The notes: a model not told the origin generated them from the letters alone. DNA of 50,280 nucleotides from Chloroflexota bacterium (GCA_011523545.1 WTGN01000063.1:1-50280), one strand, 5' to 3'; shown: positions 33,208 to 41,897, counted from the first letter of the stretch. Made by a program: numbers and translations.

Positions 33208-34320
33208 ATGAAAGCGTCCTTACAGCAGCGCCCGACCGACGCGAAGGAGACCCGCCACAAACTCTGGCGCGAGAACTACGCCATGCTCATGCCGGAAGCG
33301 CCAAACAAAGACCAGAAGTCACGGCTTGGTTTCTACATCGACTGGCTGTCTGCACAGGGCCGCGCCTGGTATCAGCCCGACTTGAGCGCCTACCGCGATT
33401 ACTTGCTGTTTCATCGCGCGCGTATTGACCGACAGGGCAAGTGCAAGCCGGCGACACTCTCGCCGCAAACGACGCTCGCGCACCTGGCGACCATCCGCGG
33501 TCGCTACAGCCAGCTGACGCGCCGCAATGATGTGCGCGACTTGCTTTTTGAGCTGGCCAATCCGGAAGATTCCGAAGCCGAGCAGCGAGCCCTGGTCGAT
33601 GAATTCTTCATCCGCATGATGAACGACCTGCACCCGGCCAGCGCGCCGGTCAAACTGATCGAAAAGCAAGACATCGCCGATAGCGAGCACCTGCGCCTCA
33701 AGCCCTACCAGGTCAGCGCCCTGGTGCAAGCGCCCGGCATCGCCAAACTGCGCGGCTTGCGCGATACCGCCTTGATCACCCTGATGGTTTGCAGCGGCAT
33801 CCGCGCGGCCGAGGCGGCGGCCCTGCAAGTGGACGACCTGCGCCAGCATCTCGGCGGCGAATTGTCTCTGCGCGTGCGCGAGGGGAAGGGGAGCAAGCAG
33901 CGGCTCATCCCCTACGGGCCGCTCGACTGGTGCCTGATGTATGTCGATGCCTGGCTGCGTGAAGCCGGCATCAGAGCCGGTCCCGTCTTCCGCGGCATCC
34001 GGCGCGGCGGCAAATCTGTGCGCGGGCAAGGCATCGGCGCCTGGACCGTCAACGACATCATGAACAGCTATCCCATCAGCATCGACGGCGCGCTCCGCCT
34101 GGTGAAGCCGCATGACCTGCGCCGGACATACGCCCGCAACGCTTTCGACTTCGGCATGGACCTCGAGCGCATCCGCCAGAACCTGGGGCATGCCAGCTTG
34201 CAGACGACGCAGGCTTACATCGGCGCGCTCGATGGCCGCGACCGTCATCCGCCCAGCATGTTCAGTCCCCCGCATGACCGGCAGAGCCTGGCGCTTTTGA
34301 CGGGCGCGGCTATCAGTTAA
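33208..34320 (+). CDS. Tyrosine recombinase (phage-integrase-like)
   Basis: The 370-residue product cuts and rejoins DNA at specific sites. An N-terminal core-binding domain (about 20-150) is followed by the catalytic domain with all the expected residues: Arg in CSGIRAAEAAAL, Lys in GKGSKQRLIP, HDLRRTYAR, and LGHASLQTTQAYI with His and the nucleophilic Tyr. No phage or plasmid genes surround it, so it seems to be a lone or domesticated recombinase; an attachment site was not found. The chosen ATG 33208 follows AGGAG by one base, and TATAAT lies at 33195-33200, so the message may be leaderless. Confidence 0.9.
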   Translation: MKASLQQRPTDAKETRHKLWRENYAMLMPEAPNKDQKSRLGFYIDWLSAQGRAWYQPDLSAYRDYLLFHRARIDRQGKCKPATLSPQTTLAHLATIRGRYSQLTRRNDVRDLLFELANPEDSEAEQRALVDEFFIRMMNDLHPASAPVKLIEKQDIADSEHLRLKPYQVSALVQAPGIAKLRGLRDTALITLMVCSGIRAAEAAALQVDDLRQHLGGELSLRVREGKGSKQRLIPYGPLDWCLMYVDAWLREAGIRAGPVFRGIRRGGKSVRGQGIGAWTVNDIMNSYPISIDGALRLVKPHDLRRTYARNAFDFGMDLERIRQNLGHASLQTTQAYIGALDGRDRHPPSMFSPPHDRQSLALLTGAAIS

Positions 34321-34355
34321 CCGTTATCCAATGCAAATGGTTAAGGTGCTGAAAG

Positions 34356-34380
34356 CCCCTCCCTCAATTTGGGGGAGGGG
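34356..34380. terminator. GC-rich hairpin between recombinase and thioredoxin genes
   Basis: CCCCTCCC (34356-34363) and GGGAGGGG (34373-34380) form an eight-base stem with a nine-base loop. It sits between convergent genes, so it could end transcription from both, but neither side has a clear T run. Confidence 0.4.
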
Positions 34381-34404
34381 TTGGGGGTGGGGGTAAGGAT
34401 CTGT

Positions 34405-35151
34405 CTAGGCGCTCGCCGCTTCGTCCGCCGGAATCTCCAGCTCAATCGCCTGCTTGACCAGCTCGCGGAACGATGGCTCCGGCAGCGCGCCCGGCTGCAT
34501 GAAAATCAGCTTGCCCGCCTTGAACACGGCGATCGTGGGAATGCTGCGAATCTGAAAGGCCTGGCTCAGCCCGGGGTTGGCGTCGGTATCAACCTTGACC
34601 ACGCGGATCTGCCCAGCGTATTCACCGGCCAGCTTCTCCAGGATCGGGCTCACCTGGCGGCAGGGACCGCACCATTCGGCCCAGAAATCGACCAGCACCG
34701 GCAACTCATGCGAGGCGGTAATCGCTTCCTGCTCGAAGTTGGCGTCGGTCACATCCAGCGGTTTGTCAAGAACGGCACGCGCCTTTTCCTCTTCCTCGAC
34801 AAGCGCCTCGCGCTCTTCCGGCGGCAGGTCGGCGGCGATGGCGTCCTTCAGTTGGCTGATGTAATCAGGCAGGTCGCTGGCCCAGGGGCGGGAACGCCGA
34901 AAGCGGACCTCTCCGCGATACAGCCCGATCAGCAGCGAGCGATTCTGATAATCGAAGCGCTCGGCCAGTTTGCTGAAGACGGAGGGATCAACCCGCCCGA
35001 AGACGATGCCGTCCTCTTCGTCAGCGGCTTTGTCGAATGCAGTCTTGAAGTCGCTGCGCAGCTTGTCGGCGCCATCGGAGATGAGCACCAGCGCGGCGGC
35101 GTCGGAGGTATATGATTTGAAATTGCTGTCGGTTAAGGCGATGAGTGTCAT
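34405..35151 (-). CDS. Tandem thioredoxin-fold protein with C-terminal WCGPC thioredoxin
   Basis: This 248-residue cytoplasmic protein has two halves. The first 115 residues form a thioredoxin-like fold without a CxxC. The second half (about 130-240) is a full thioredoxin with VLVDFWAEWCGPCRQVSPIL and the cis-proline loop SIPTIAVFKAG, so it reduces disulfides. Thioredoxins are normally about 110 residues, so this is a fused or duplicated form; the inert half could bind partners. It lies alone on the minus strand, convergent with the recombinase. Confidence 0.9.
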   Translation of the reverse strand: MTLIALTDSNFKSYTSDAAALVLISDGADKLRSDFKTAFDKAADEEDGIVFGRVDPSVFSKLAERFDYQNRSLLIGLYRGEVRFRRSRPWASDLPDYISQLKDAIAADLPPEEREALVEEEEKARAVLDKPLDVTDANFEQEAITASHELPVLVDFWAEWCGPCRQVSPILEKLAGEYAGQIRVVKVDTDANPGLSQAFQIRSIPTIAVFKAGKLIFMQPGALPEPSFRELVKQAIELEIPADEAASA

Positions 35152-35216
35152 ATTCTCTCTTTCTTCAGTGTATTGAACGGCGAAACCTGCAATTTGAATT
35201 TGTAAAGCGAATCCGC

Positions 35217-35567
35217 CTAAACGAGTCTGAGATACTCAACACGATTCCACATGGCTTCTCGTGTATACGCGCCATGCATCCAAATCAGAAAGCGGACCCA
35301 AGTGTCAATCGCCCGGCGGTCTTTTCGCGTTCCGATGACGATTCCAGTATGGTCAACGCCGGTCTTTGCAAGTTTCACATAATCATCATCCATCGTACAG
35401 ATGCACCGCCCCAACCGGGTGGCTAAGCTGAGATGGTTTTCATCAGAATCACCACGAAGTTTCAATCATTTGACGGTAACGGTATCAATGCCTCGCCGCT
35501 TGAGTTCACTCGCAATGACAACCGGCATGTGCTCATCGAGGTAGAATTGAAGCTTCTGGTCGACCAT
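35217..35567 (-). pseudogene. DUF5615-type PIN-like toxin interrupted by an in-frame TGA
   Basis: Read leftward from ATG 35567, the frame gives 33 residues (beginning MVDQKLQFYLDEHMPVVIAS) then TGA at 35466-35468, and continues in the same frame with KLRGDSDENHLSLATRLGR and 82 residues to the stop at 35217. Joined, they match a whole DUF5615 protein, which is PIN/Mut7-C-like and pairs with DUF433 antitoxins. The early stop therefore breaks an otherwise intact toxin; alternatively, TGA read-through could occur. It overlaps the DUF433 gene by 35 bp, as usual for such pairs. Two separate short proteins are the other reading. Confidence 0.8.
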
Positions 35568-35835
35568 AACCCTCTTTCGCTAGCCTGTCGAAGGTATCGA
35601 ATTGAAGTTGAATGTCGGCGTCAATATATGCTCTGTTCTGGTCGTAGAATGCAAAGGCGGCTTCAACTTGTTCGAGCGTAATCTCGAATTCCGCGGCCGT
35701 CTCCGGCTTTGAACATTCTCCGAACTGGGCTGAAATGATGATATCAGTAACTCGTAGACCAGTACCGGCGATACAGGGCCTGCCGCCGCGGATATCTGGC
35801 TTGCTCGTGATGCCTGGCGTCATGATTATGTCCAT
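35533..35835 (-). CDS. DUF433 antitoxin
   Basis: The 100-residue product is a DUF433 antitoxin: ITSKPDIRGGRPCIAGTGLRVTDII is the family signature, an antitoxin with a winged-helix-like DNA-binding fold that normally pairs with DUF5615. ATG 35835 has GGAGG nine bases upstream; a TTG at 35841 is also in frame. Its end overlaps the toxin start by 35 bp. With the toxin broken by a TGA it may be an orphan. Confidence 0.88.
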   Translation of the reverse strand: MDIIMTPGITSKPDIRGGRPCIAGTGLRVTDIIISAQFGECSKPETAAEFEITLEQVEAAFAFYDQNRAYIDADIQLQFDTFDRLAKEGYGRPEASILPR

Positions 35836-35912
35836 TTCCAATAGCCTCCATCTCGGGAGTACAGCGCCGAAAACTCACCATGTCGCTTAGGCCAACACAG
35901 TGCAGCGCGCCA

Positions 35913-36146
35913 CTAGACCGACTTTTCCTTTGCGCGCTTTTCCTTTTCCGCTTCGCGCTCAGCCGCGATCTCGGCGTCTATCTGCGCCAGAAATTCATCG
36001 CTGAAATCGGCAACGACCGTCGGATTGCCGTCATCGTCATACTGGGTGATGCGAAATGTGCCGGGCTTGGCTTTGCCGGCGGCGATCTCCGCGGCTTGCC
36101 TAAAACTTTTCTCTAATCTTTCACCAAAGTCGCTCATTCTGTTCAT
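35913..36146 (-). CDS. Small acidic-lysine-rich partner of the RelE-like toxin (putative antitoxin)
   Basis: The 77-residue product has an amphipathic head (MSDFGERLEKSFRQAAEIAAGKA), a short beta part and a charged coiled tail (EIAAEREAEKEKRAKEKS). It shows no helix-turn-helix or ribbon-helix-helix that I recognise, unlike HigA or RelB. Its ATG overlaps the toxin stop by 4 bp, and it follows the toxin, the order typical of HigBA-type modules. The antitoxin role is inferred from position. Confidence 0.55.
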   Translation of the reverse strand: MNRMSDFGERLEKSFRQAAEIAAGKAKPGTFRITQYDDDGNPTVVADFSDEFLAQIDAEIAAEREAEKEKRAKEKSV

Positions 36147-36487
36147 CTCCCGTAAGACTTTAGGATCCCGACTACTGAATCCCTGATAGCATTCTTCCTT
36201 GCCCCTGTTATGTCTTCACGTTCAAGTTTGCTGTAAATGTCAATCAGAAACACCGGTATGCTGGGCCCGCTATAGAATGTGATGACTCTAAAGCCGCCAC
36301 TCTTGCCTCTGCCTCGAAGCGGGATTCTGATTTTGCGCGCGCCGCCCGTGCCCCGCACAACCTTACCTGAACTAGGGTTCAGACCAATAAAGGTCTTCAA
36401 GAAGTCCAACTCCTTTTCGGATATTCGGAGCTTCTTGGCTTGTCGAGCAAACTCCGGTGTTTCGACGATCGTATGTATGTCATTCAA
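36143..36487 (-). CDS. RelE/HigB-family toxin
   Basis: The 114-residue product has the RelE-type core: FARQAKKLRISEKELDFLKTFI, then GKVVRGTGGARKIRIPLRGRGKSGGFRVITFY, then VFLIDIYSKLEREDIT. Family toxins cut mRNA on the ribosome. The GGxRKIR stretch and basic GRGKSGG match the HigB-like branch. It comes first in a two-gene unit with a 4-bp overlap to the partner. The AT-richer DNA suggests transfer. Confidence 0.88.
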   Translation of the reverse strand: MNDIHTIVETPEFARQAKKLRISEKELDFLKTFIGLNPSSGKVVRGTGGARKIRIPLRGRGKSGGFRVITFYSGPSIPVFLIDIYSKLEREDITGARKNAIRDSVVGILKSYGR

Positions 36488-36537
36488 TCAAAGTGTACAC
36501 GCTGGTTCGTTCAAATTCAAACATTGCGCCGGCTGCG

Positions 36538-38343
36538 CTAGCCCGCAATCCGCTCGATGTACTCCAAACTCTGATGCCGGAAATAGGAATCATAGAGCGT
36601 CGCGTAGTGCCCGCCATCGGCCATCAGCGAATCGTGTGTGCCTGACTCGATGATCTCGCCCTGCTCCAGCACGATGATGCGGTCGGCATGTTGAATCGTC
36701 GACAAGCGATGCGCGATCACGATTGAGGTGCGGTCGCCCAGCAGCGTGTCCAGCCCCTCCTGTATCAGCGTCTCGGTGAGCGGATCGACGCTCGCTGTCG
36801 CCTCATCCAGGATGAAGATCGCCGGATCTTGCAGCAGCACGCGCGCGATCGCCACCAACTGACGCTGTCCCATGGACAAGTTGTTGCCCCGCTCGCCCAC
36901 CTGCGTCTCCAAACCCTCTTGCAGGCTGACCAGCCAATCGCCCCGGCCGACCTGGTTGGCGACGGCGATCACCTCGTCGTCGCTGGCTTCCGGCTTGCCG
37001 TAGCGGATGTTGTCCATCACCGTGCCGTCGAAGAGAAAAGGCGTCTGCGTCACCACGCCCAACTGCGAGCGGAAACTCGACAAGTTGAAGTAGCGAATGT
37101 CCACCCCGTCTATCAGCAGACCGCCGCTCTGATACTCATAGAAGCGGCTGATCAGCTTGGCGATGCTCGATTTGCCCGAGCCAGTATGCCCGACCAGCGC
37201 CAAGGTCTCGCCCGGGCGGATGCGCAAGCTGAAATCTTTCAGCACCTGCTCGCCCTCGTTGTAATGGAAATCCATATTGACGAATTCGATCTCGCCCTCG
37301 AGCTGGTCGACCGGGTCATCAGCTTTCTGCTTGACCAGGGCCTCGGCATCAATCAAGGCGAAGACACGCTCGCCGGCCGCCAGCCCCAATTGAAACTGGC
37401 TCCAGAAGGACGAGATGCTCGTCAGCGGGAACCAAATCATGCCCATGCCCTGGATGAACAGGAACCACTCGCCCGCCGTCAAGATACCCTGCTGCGCCAT
37501 GTTGATGCCGAACCAGACCACCGCCGCCACGCCGACGCCGGCAATCGTGACCAGGATCGGGAAGATGCTGCCGAAGACGAAGCCGTTGATCTTCTCGACT
37601 TCATAAGACTCATGATTGACCGTCTTGAACTCGTCGTAAATCATCTGCTCGCGGCGGAATGCCTTGGCCACGCCGATGCCGCTGATCGACTCCTGTATAT
37701 GGGCGTTGACCGTCGCCAGCTGCCGGCGCGAGTTCGTCACCGTGCGCCGCGCCACCGTGCGGAATTTCAGCGCGGTGTAGACGATGAAGGGGATAATCGA
37801 CATCAGCACGAAAGTCATATTCACATTGACTGTGAACAGGTAGATGATCAGCAGGACGACCAGCAGCAGGCGGCTCATCAGGTTGATGCTCAAGCGCACC
37901 GTCTCGGAAAATGCCTGCGTGTCGGATAGCACGCGGCTGACCACCCGGCCGGTGGAGTATTGATCGTAGAAGGACATGTCGCGCTCGGTCACGGCGTTGA
38001 AGGCATCCTCGCGCAGGTCAAGGGTGACATCGCCCACCGCTTCCGCCGACAGCCACTGACGGATCATATTGGCCACCCAGCCGGCGCTGGCCGCGACGCC
38101 CAGGATGAATGCCGTCCCAATCGGGTCAAATGCCTCCGGATCGAATTGCAGCTGATCGAGCGCCTGCGATACCACCACCGGCAATACCAAATCCATCACC
38201 GAGCTGAGAAAGACGACCAGGCCAACGACGATCATCTTCCAAAGATGCGGCTTGAAATAACCCAAAATGCGCTTGACCAGCGCCCAATCGGAATATTGGC
38301 GGTCGTAATCTTCGGCGTCCAAGCCGTCCATGATGAAACCCAT
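36538..38343 (-). CDS. Heterodimeric ABC exporter subunit with intact catalytic Glu and altered signature
   Basis: The 601-residue product has six membrane segments then an ABC ATPase: Walker A GHTGSGKSS, signature LSMGQRQL (normally LSGGQ), Walker B FILDEATASVD with the catalytic Glu. It pairs with the upstream gene: its altered signature faces that partner's Walker B, so one of the two ATP sites is degenerate, as in TM287/288-like or BmrCD-like exporters. Likely drug or lipid export. ATG 38343, after GGAGG, is preferred over 38403. The gap to the partner is 87 bp. Confidence 0.93.
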   Translation of the reverse strand: MGFIMDGLDAEDYDRQYSDWALVKRILGYFKPHLWKMIVVGLVVFLSSVMDLVLPVVVSQALDQLQFDPEAFDPIGTAFILGVAASAGWVANMIRQWLSAEAVGDVTLDLREDAFNAVTERDMSFYDQYSTGRVVSRVLSDTQAFSETVRLSINLMSRLLLVVLLIIYLFTVNVNMTFVLMSIIPFIVYTALKFRTVARRTVTNSRRQLATVNAHIQESISGIGVAKAFRREQMIYDEFKTVNHESYEVEKINGFVFGSIFPILVTIAGVGVAAVVWFGINMAQQGILTAGEWFLFIQGMGMIWFPLTSISSFWSQFQLGLAAGERVFALIDAEALVKQKADDPVDQLEGEIEFVNMDFHYNEGEQVLKDFSLRIRPGETLALVGHTGSGKSSIAKLISRFYEYQSGGLLIDGVDIRYFNLSSFRSQLGVVTQTPFLFDGTVMDNIRYGKPEASDDEVIAVANQVGRGDWLVSLQEGLETQVGERGNNLSMGQRQLVAIARVLLQDPAIFILDEATASVDPLTETLIQEGLDTLLGDRTSIVIAHRLSTIQHADRIIVLEQGEIIESGTHDSLMADGGHYATLYDSYFRHQSLEYIERIAG

Positions 38344-38430
38344 TGTTCCTCCTTGCTTGACGTCATTGTTGCCTAACGCGGCGCCCCTTATTGCATGCCT
38401 CAATAGGGCGCATTTGGCTGGCGTGTTCGA

Positions 38431-40284
38431 TCATTTGCTAATCGGCTGCCCCTCTTTAATGCTTTGGGGTCGCGTAGACACAGAGCCGTCGGGAGGGGGC
38501 TGGGGGGACGGGTCGACCTGCCCTTCAACCGTGCCATAACGCGCGAATATGCGGCGATAATGATCGGAACTGCGCAGCAATTCTTCATGCGAGCCATTGG
38601 CGATAGAGCGGCCGTTTTCCAGCACGATGATGCGGTCCGCCCAGCGGATCTGCGACAGCCGATGCGTAATCAGGATCGTCGTCCGGCCTTCCTGCGCCCG
38701 GCGCATCGCCTGCTGGATTTCGTCTTCGGTCGCGCTGTCGATCGCGCTGGTCGAGTCATCCAGGATCAGGATGCGCGGCTGGCGCAAGAACGCGCGCGCC
38801 AATGCCAGCCGCTGCCGCTGCCCGCCGGACAGGGTCACGCCGCGCTCGCCGATTTCGCTGTCGTAACCATCGTTGAAGGACATGATGAAGTCATGCGCCT
38901 GCGCTTCTCGCGCCGCGTCTTCGATCTCTTCCCGCGTCGCCCGCTGCACGCCGAATGCGATGTTCTCGGCGATTGAGCGCGAGAAAAGAAAGATGTCCTG
39001 CTCGATCTTGCCCATCTGTGAGCGCAGCCGATCCAAGTTCCAATCGCGCACATCGACGCCGTCGATCAAGACCCGCCCTTCATCGACATCGTAGGTGCGG
39101 CTGACCAATTGCGTCAGCGTCGATTTGCCCGAGCCGGTCTGCCCGACAATGGCGACCGTCTGCCCCGGCTCCACGGTGAAGGAGACATCTTTTAGCACCG
39201 TGCTGCCATGGAACTTGAAGGTCACATGATCGAACTCGATGGCGCCTTCCACCGCCGCGCCGTGCCCGGCCAGGTTCTCGTCGATATCGGCGCGCTGCTC
39301 AATGAGCTCAAGGATGCGGCGCGCCCCGGCGATGCCCAACTGAATCATGCTGATTGAAAAGAGCGAGATGAAGACCGGGAACGATAGCACCTGCATCAAG
39401 CCGGCAACCGCGATGATATCGCCGATGCTGAGGATGCCGCGCCCATGCAGGCTCAGGCAATGCAGGAAGAAGAAACCGAAGGCGATGCCATACATCAGCA
39501 GCGGCAGATAAGCCGCCTCGATCTTGCCCTGCTGCACGAAGAAATCGCGGAACTTCCCAGCGTTGCGCTGGAATTTCTTGCGCTCTTCGATCTCTTGCGC
39601 CGCCACCTTCACGATCTCAATGCCGCTGATCGTCTCCTCCAGGCGGGCGCTGAGCGTGCCGTATTGCATGCGCTGCTGCATCATCACCGGCTCCAGCCGG
39701 CGCATGTAACGGCGCACGACGACGATATAAGCGATGACAAAGAGCAAGGGCACCAACAGCAGCTCCAGATTGATAGCGGCGATGTATATCATCGGCACCG
39801 CGAAACCCAGCACCATATCAAAGATGAACATGATGCCGGGATGAATGACAAAATTCAGCTGCCGAACATCGTCCGTCGCGCGCGCCATGATATCGCCGAC
39901 GCGCTGCTGATCGTGGAAGGTCTGACTTTTGCCGAGCAGGCTGGCGTAGAGCTCGTGCCGCGAATCGCGCTCGACTCGCGTCGACAAGATAACCATCGAC
40001 ATCGAGCCCATCAGCGAAAACAGCCCGTCCGAAACCGACAAAATCAATACAGCCAGGCTGACGGCGATGACCGCCTGCGCGCCCCCGCCACTGATGATGA
40101 GTTCCGCCCCCCGGCCAAACATCACCCGCGCCCCGGAAAAGGTAATGTATGTCAGGGCGAAGCCGACCAAACCCACAAAGAAATACAGCTTGTGTTCTAT
40201 GCAATGCGAGATGATCCAACGCACCGGACCGCTGCGGTTGTATTCCCGCAAGCCTTCAACTGAAAACTCGCTTTTCTGGTTCAA
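38431..40284 (-). CDS. Heterodimeric ABC exporter subunit with degenerate Walker B
   Basis: The 617-residue product has six membrane segments and an ABC ATPase domain: Walker A GQTGSGKST, signature LSGGQRQR, Walker B LILDDSTSAID. The catalytic Glu is Asp here, the mark of the inactive site in heterodimeric exporters. The partner gene, whose signature is the changed one, follows. The tail after about residue 585 (DPSPQPPPDGSVSTRPQS) is encoded by a GC-rich CTGGGGGG run and looks like an added repeat rather than protein structure. Promoter not identified. Confidence 0.93.
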   Translation of the reverse strand: MNQKSEFSVEGLREYNRSGPVRWIISHCIEHKLYFFVGLVGFALTYITFSGARVMFGRGAELIISGGGAQAVIAVSLAVLILSVSDGLFSLMGSMSMVILSTRVERDSRHELYASLLGKSQTFHDQQRVGDIMARATDDVRQLNFVIHPGIMFIFDMVLGFAVPMIYIAAINLELLLVPLLFVIAYIVVVRRYMRRLEPVMMQQRMQYGTLSARLEETISGIEIVKVAAQEIEERKKFQRNAGKFRDFFVQQGKIEAAYLPLLMYGIAFGFFFLHCLSLHGRGILSIGDIIAVAGLMQVLSFPVFISLFSISMIQLGIAGARRILELIEQRADIDENLAGHGAAVEGAIEFDHVTFKFHGSTVLKDVSFTVEPGQTVAIVGQTGSGKSTLTQLVSRTYDVDEGRVLIDGVDVRDWNLDRLRSQMGKIEQDIFLFSRSIAENIAFGVQRATREEIEDAAREAQAHDFIMSFNDGYDSEIGERGVTLSGGQRQRLALARAFLRQPRILILDDSTSAIDSATEDEIQQAMRRAQEGRTTILITHRLSQIRWADRIIVLENGRSIANGSHEELLRSSDHYRRIFARYGTVEGQVDPSPQPPPDGSVSTRPQSIKEGQPISK

Positions 40285-40584
40285 GGTTTGCTCCTGTGAT
40301 TGGCCTAGACCTCGAACATTAGTTCAAGGGCAAAGGAATGTACACGAGTTGCCAGCGCTGCGCAAGGGTGGTGTTGTCCTGCTCATACCTCCTTGCTTCG
40401 TTTATGGCTGAGTAAATCTCCGCCCAAAGTCCATGCCCAGTCTGAATGAATGCTATACAATTAAGTCAAGTGTATCGCTTGATTAGAACATTGCAAGAGC
40501 GATTTATGCAAAATAGCTAATGTTTGTGCTATCTTTCCTGTACATATTGTATATAATTGGGATGAAAGTGAATGGAGTATAGGC
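40285..40584. other. Upstream region of the exporter operon and the 51-residue gene
   Basis: It contains the divergent promoters of the ABC exporter (leftward) and the small membrane gene (rightward). A TATAAT lies at 40552-40557 about 28 bases before the small gene's start. Confidence 0.4.
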
Positions 40585-40740
40585 ATGATGACCTTCAATC
40601 CCGACTTTGCCGATATGTTTGTAGTCCTGACGCTGATCTTGACGATGCTCTCTCTCTCTGCCGTCACCGTCTGGTCTTTGGGGCCGGGTCGCTTCAAACC
40701 GGCTGACGAGGTGAAAAACGAACGCCGCCGCGAGCACTAA
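40585..40740 (+). CDS. 51-residue single-span membrane protein
   Basis: This short rightward frame begins MMTFNPDFADMFVVLTLIL and has one hydrophobic segment (about residues 11-32), then a basic C-terminal tail KNERRREH. GGAG lies seven bases before the ATG at 40585 and a TATAAT 28 bases upstream, so a real message is plausible. I know no family; small membrane proteins often adjust a nearby transporter, and the ABC exporter operon lies in the opposite orientation. This is only a suggestion. Confidence 0.55.
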   Translation: MMTFNPDFADMFVVLTLILTMLSLSAVTVWSLGPGRFKPADEVKNERRREH

Positions 40741-40802
40741 TGCGCCGCCGATAATCGGCTCTTGTTGAACCGGCATCTTGGCATGTCCCCTTAAATCGCC
40801 GG

Positions 40803-40831
40803 CCCCGGCGCAAGCAGACGCTGGGGCTATC
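40803..40831. terminator. GC-rich hairpin after the small membrane gene
   Basis: GCCCCGGCG and CGCTGGGGC (one G-T pair) form a nine-base stem around AAGCAGA or a similar loop. There is no T run, so its terminator role is uncertain. Confidence 0.35.
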
Positions 40832-40946
40832 TATCAGGTCGCCCGCTGACTTCCAATCTTCCGACGTCCGCAGAAAATCCGGGTACACATTTGCAGCCGA
40901 CAGGTCTATCATCCTGCCCGGAAACGATCCCTGATAAGGAAAAATC

Positions 40947-41897
40947 ATGCAAGCGCTACTGGCCGCGGTACGGGACGCGGCGAAACTCTGCCGTCTCGTG
41001 CAAGCAAACTATCTCAGCGCCGAAACGAAAACCGCCGGCGATCACAGCGAGCCGGTCACCATCGCCGATTACGGCTCGCAGGCGATCATCTGCCGCGCCC
41101 TGCAGCAGTATTATCCCGACGATGCCGTCGTCGCCGAAGAATCGGGCGCGCAATTCCTTCAATTCGTCGCAACCGACGGACGTGCCCAAATCCGCGCGCT
41201 CTTGACGCAGGTCCTGCGCCAGCAGGTGACGGAAACGGAACTGGTCGACTGGCTCGATTTTGGCGCCGGGCGCTCAGCGGCGCGCACCTGGGTGATCGAC
41301 CCCATCGATGGCACCAAAGGCTTCCTCGCCCAGCGCCACTATGCCATCGCCTGCGGGCAGTTGCTCAACGGGCAAGTGTCGGGCGGCATCGTGGCGGCGC
41401 CCGGTTACAACAATGGCGGCGGCGCGCTCTTCTATACGCGGGAGGGCGCGGCATTCAAGGCGTCGCTAGCTGGCGGAGACGGCACGCGCGTGACGGTCTC
41501 GTCGCGCTCCGAGCCCGAAGACATCATCGCCGCGCAGAGCTTCGAGCGCGCCCACGCCAGCAAATCGCGCATGGCCCGCGCCCGAGAGCTGGCCGGGCTG
41601 GGCCATGTCCGCCTTCTCGAATTGGACAGCATGGAGAAATACGCCCTGGTCGCTTGTGGCGATGCCGATCTCTATATGCGTCTGCCGCGCGAAAAGAGCC
41701 GCTATGCCCACAAGATCTGGGATCATGCCGCCGGCGTCGCGCTGGTGCAAGCGGCGGGCGGGGTCGCGACCGACCTCGATGGCAGCGCGCTCGATTTCTC
41801 CCAGGGCGAGGCCCTGCCTAACCCGGGCATGATCGTCAGCAACGGCGCGCGCCATGAGCGAGTCGTCGAGGCGGTGGGGCAAGTGATGGCGGAGTAG
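40947..41897 (+). CDS. CysQ/HAL2-like 3'(2'),5'-bisphosphate nucleotidase (inositol monophosphatase superfamily)
   Basis: The 316-residue product is a Mg-dependent phosphatase of the IMPase superfamily. It shows VVAEES (acidic metal site), WVIDPIDGTKGF and KIWDHAAGVAL (WDxAxG), all in order. These enzymes dephosphorylate 3'-phosphoadenosine 5'-phosphate in sulphate assimilation, or inositol phosphates. The longer middle region fits the HAL2/CysQ side. It is convergent with a glycosyltransferase, three bases apart. Confidence 0.85.
   Translation: MQALLAAVRDAAKLCRLVQANYLSAETKTAGDHSEPVTIADYGSQAIICRALQQYYPDDAVVAEESGAQFLQFVATDGRAQIRALLTQVLRQQVTETELVDWLDFGAGRSAARTWVIDPIDGTKGFLAQRHYAIACGQLLNGQVSGGIVAAPGYNNGGGALFYTREGAAFKASLAGGDGTRVTVSSRSEPEDIIAAQSFERAHASKSRMARARELAGLGHVRLLELDSMEKYALVACGDADLYMRLPREKSRYAHKIWDHAAGVALVQAAGGVATDLDGSALDFSQGEALPNPGMIVSNGARHERVVEAVGQVMAE

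Noticed and set aside
33208..34320. Integrated prophage or integron around the recombinase
   Set aside because: No phage structural genes, attachment repeats or gene cassettes were found on either side.
36829..37929. 366-residue rightward frame
   Set aside because: Antisense of the ABC exporter gene; His/Gln/Asp-rich as expected for a shadow.
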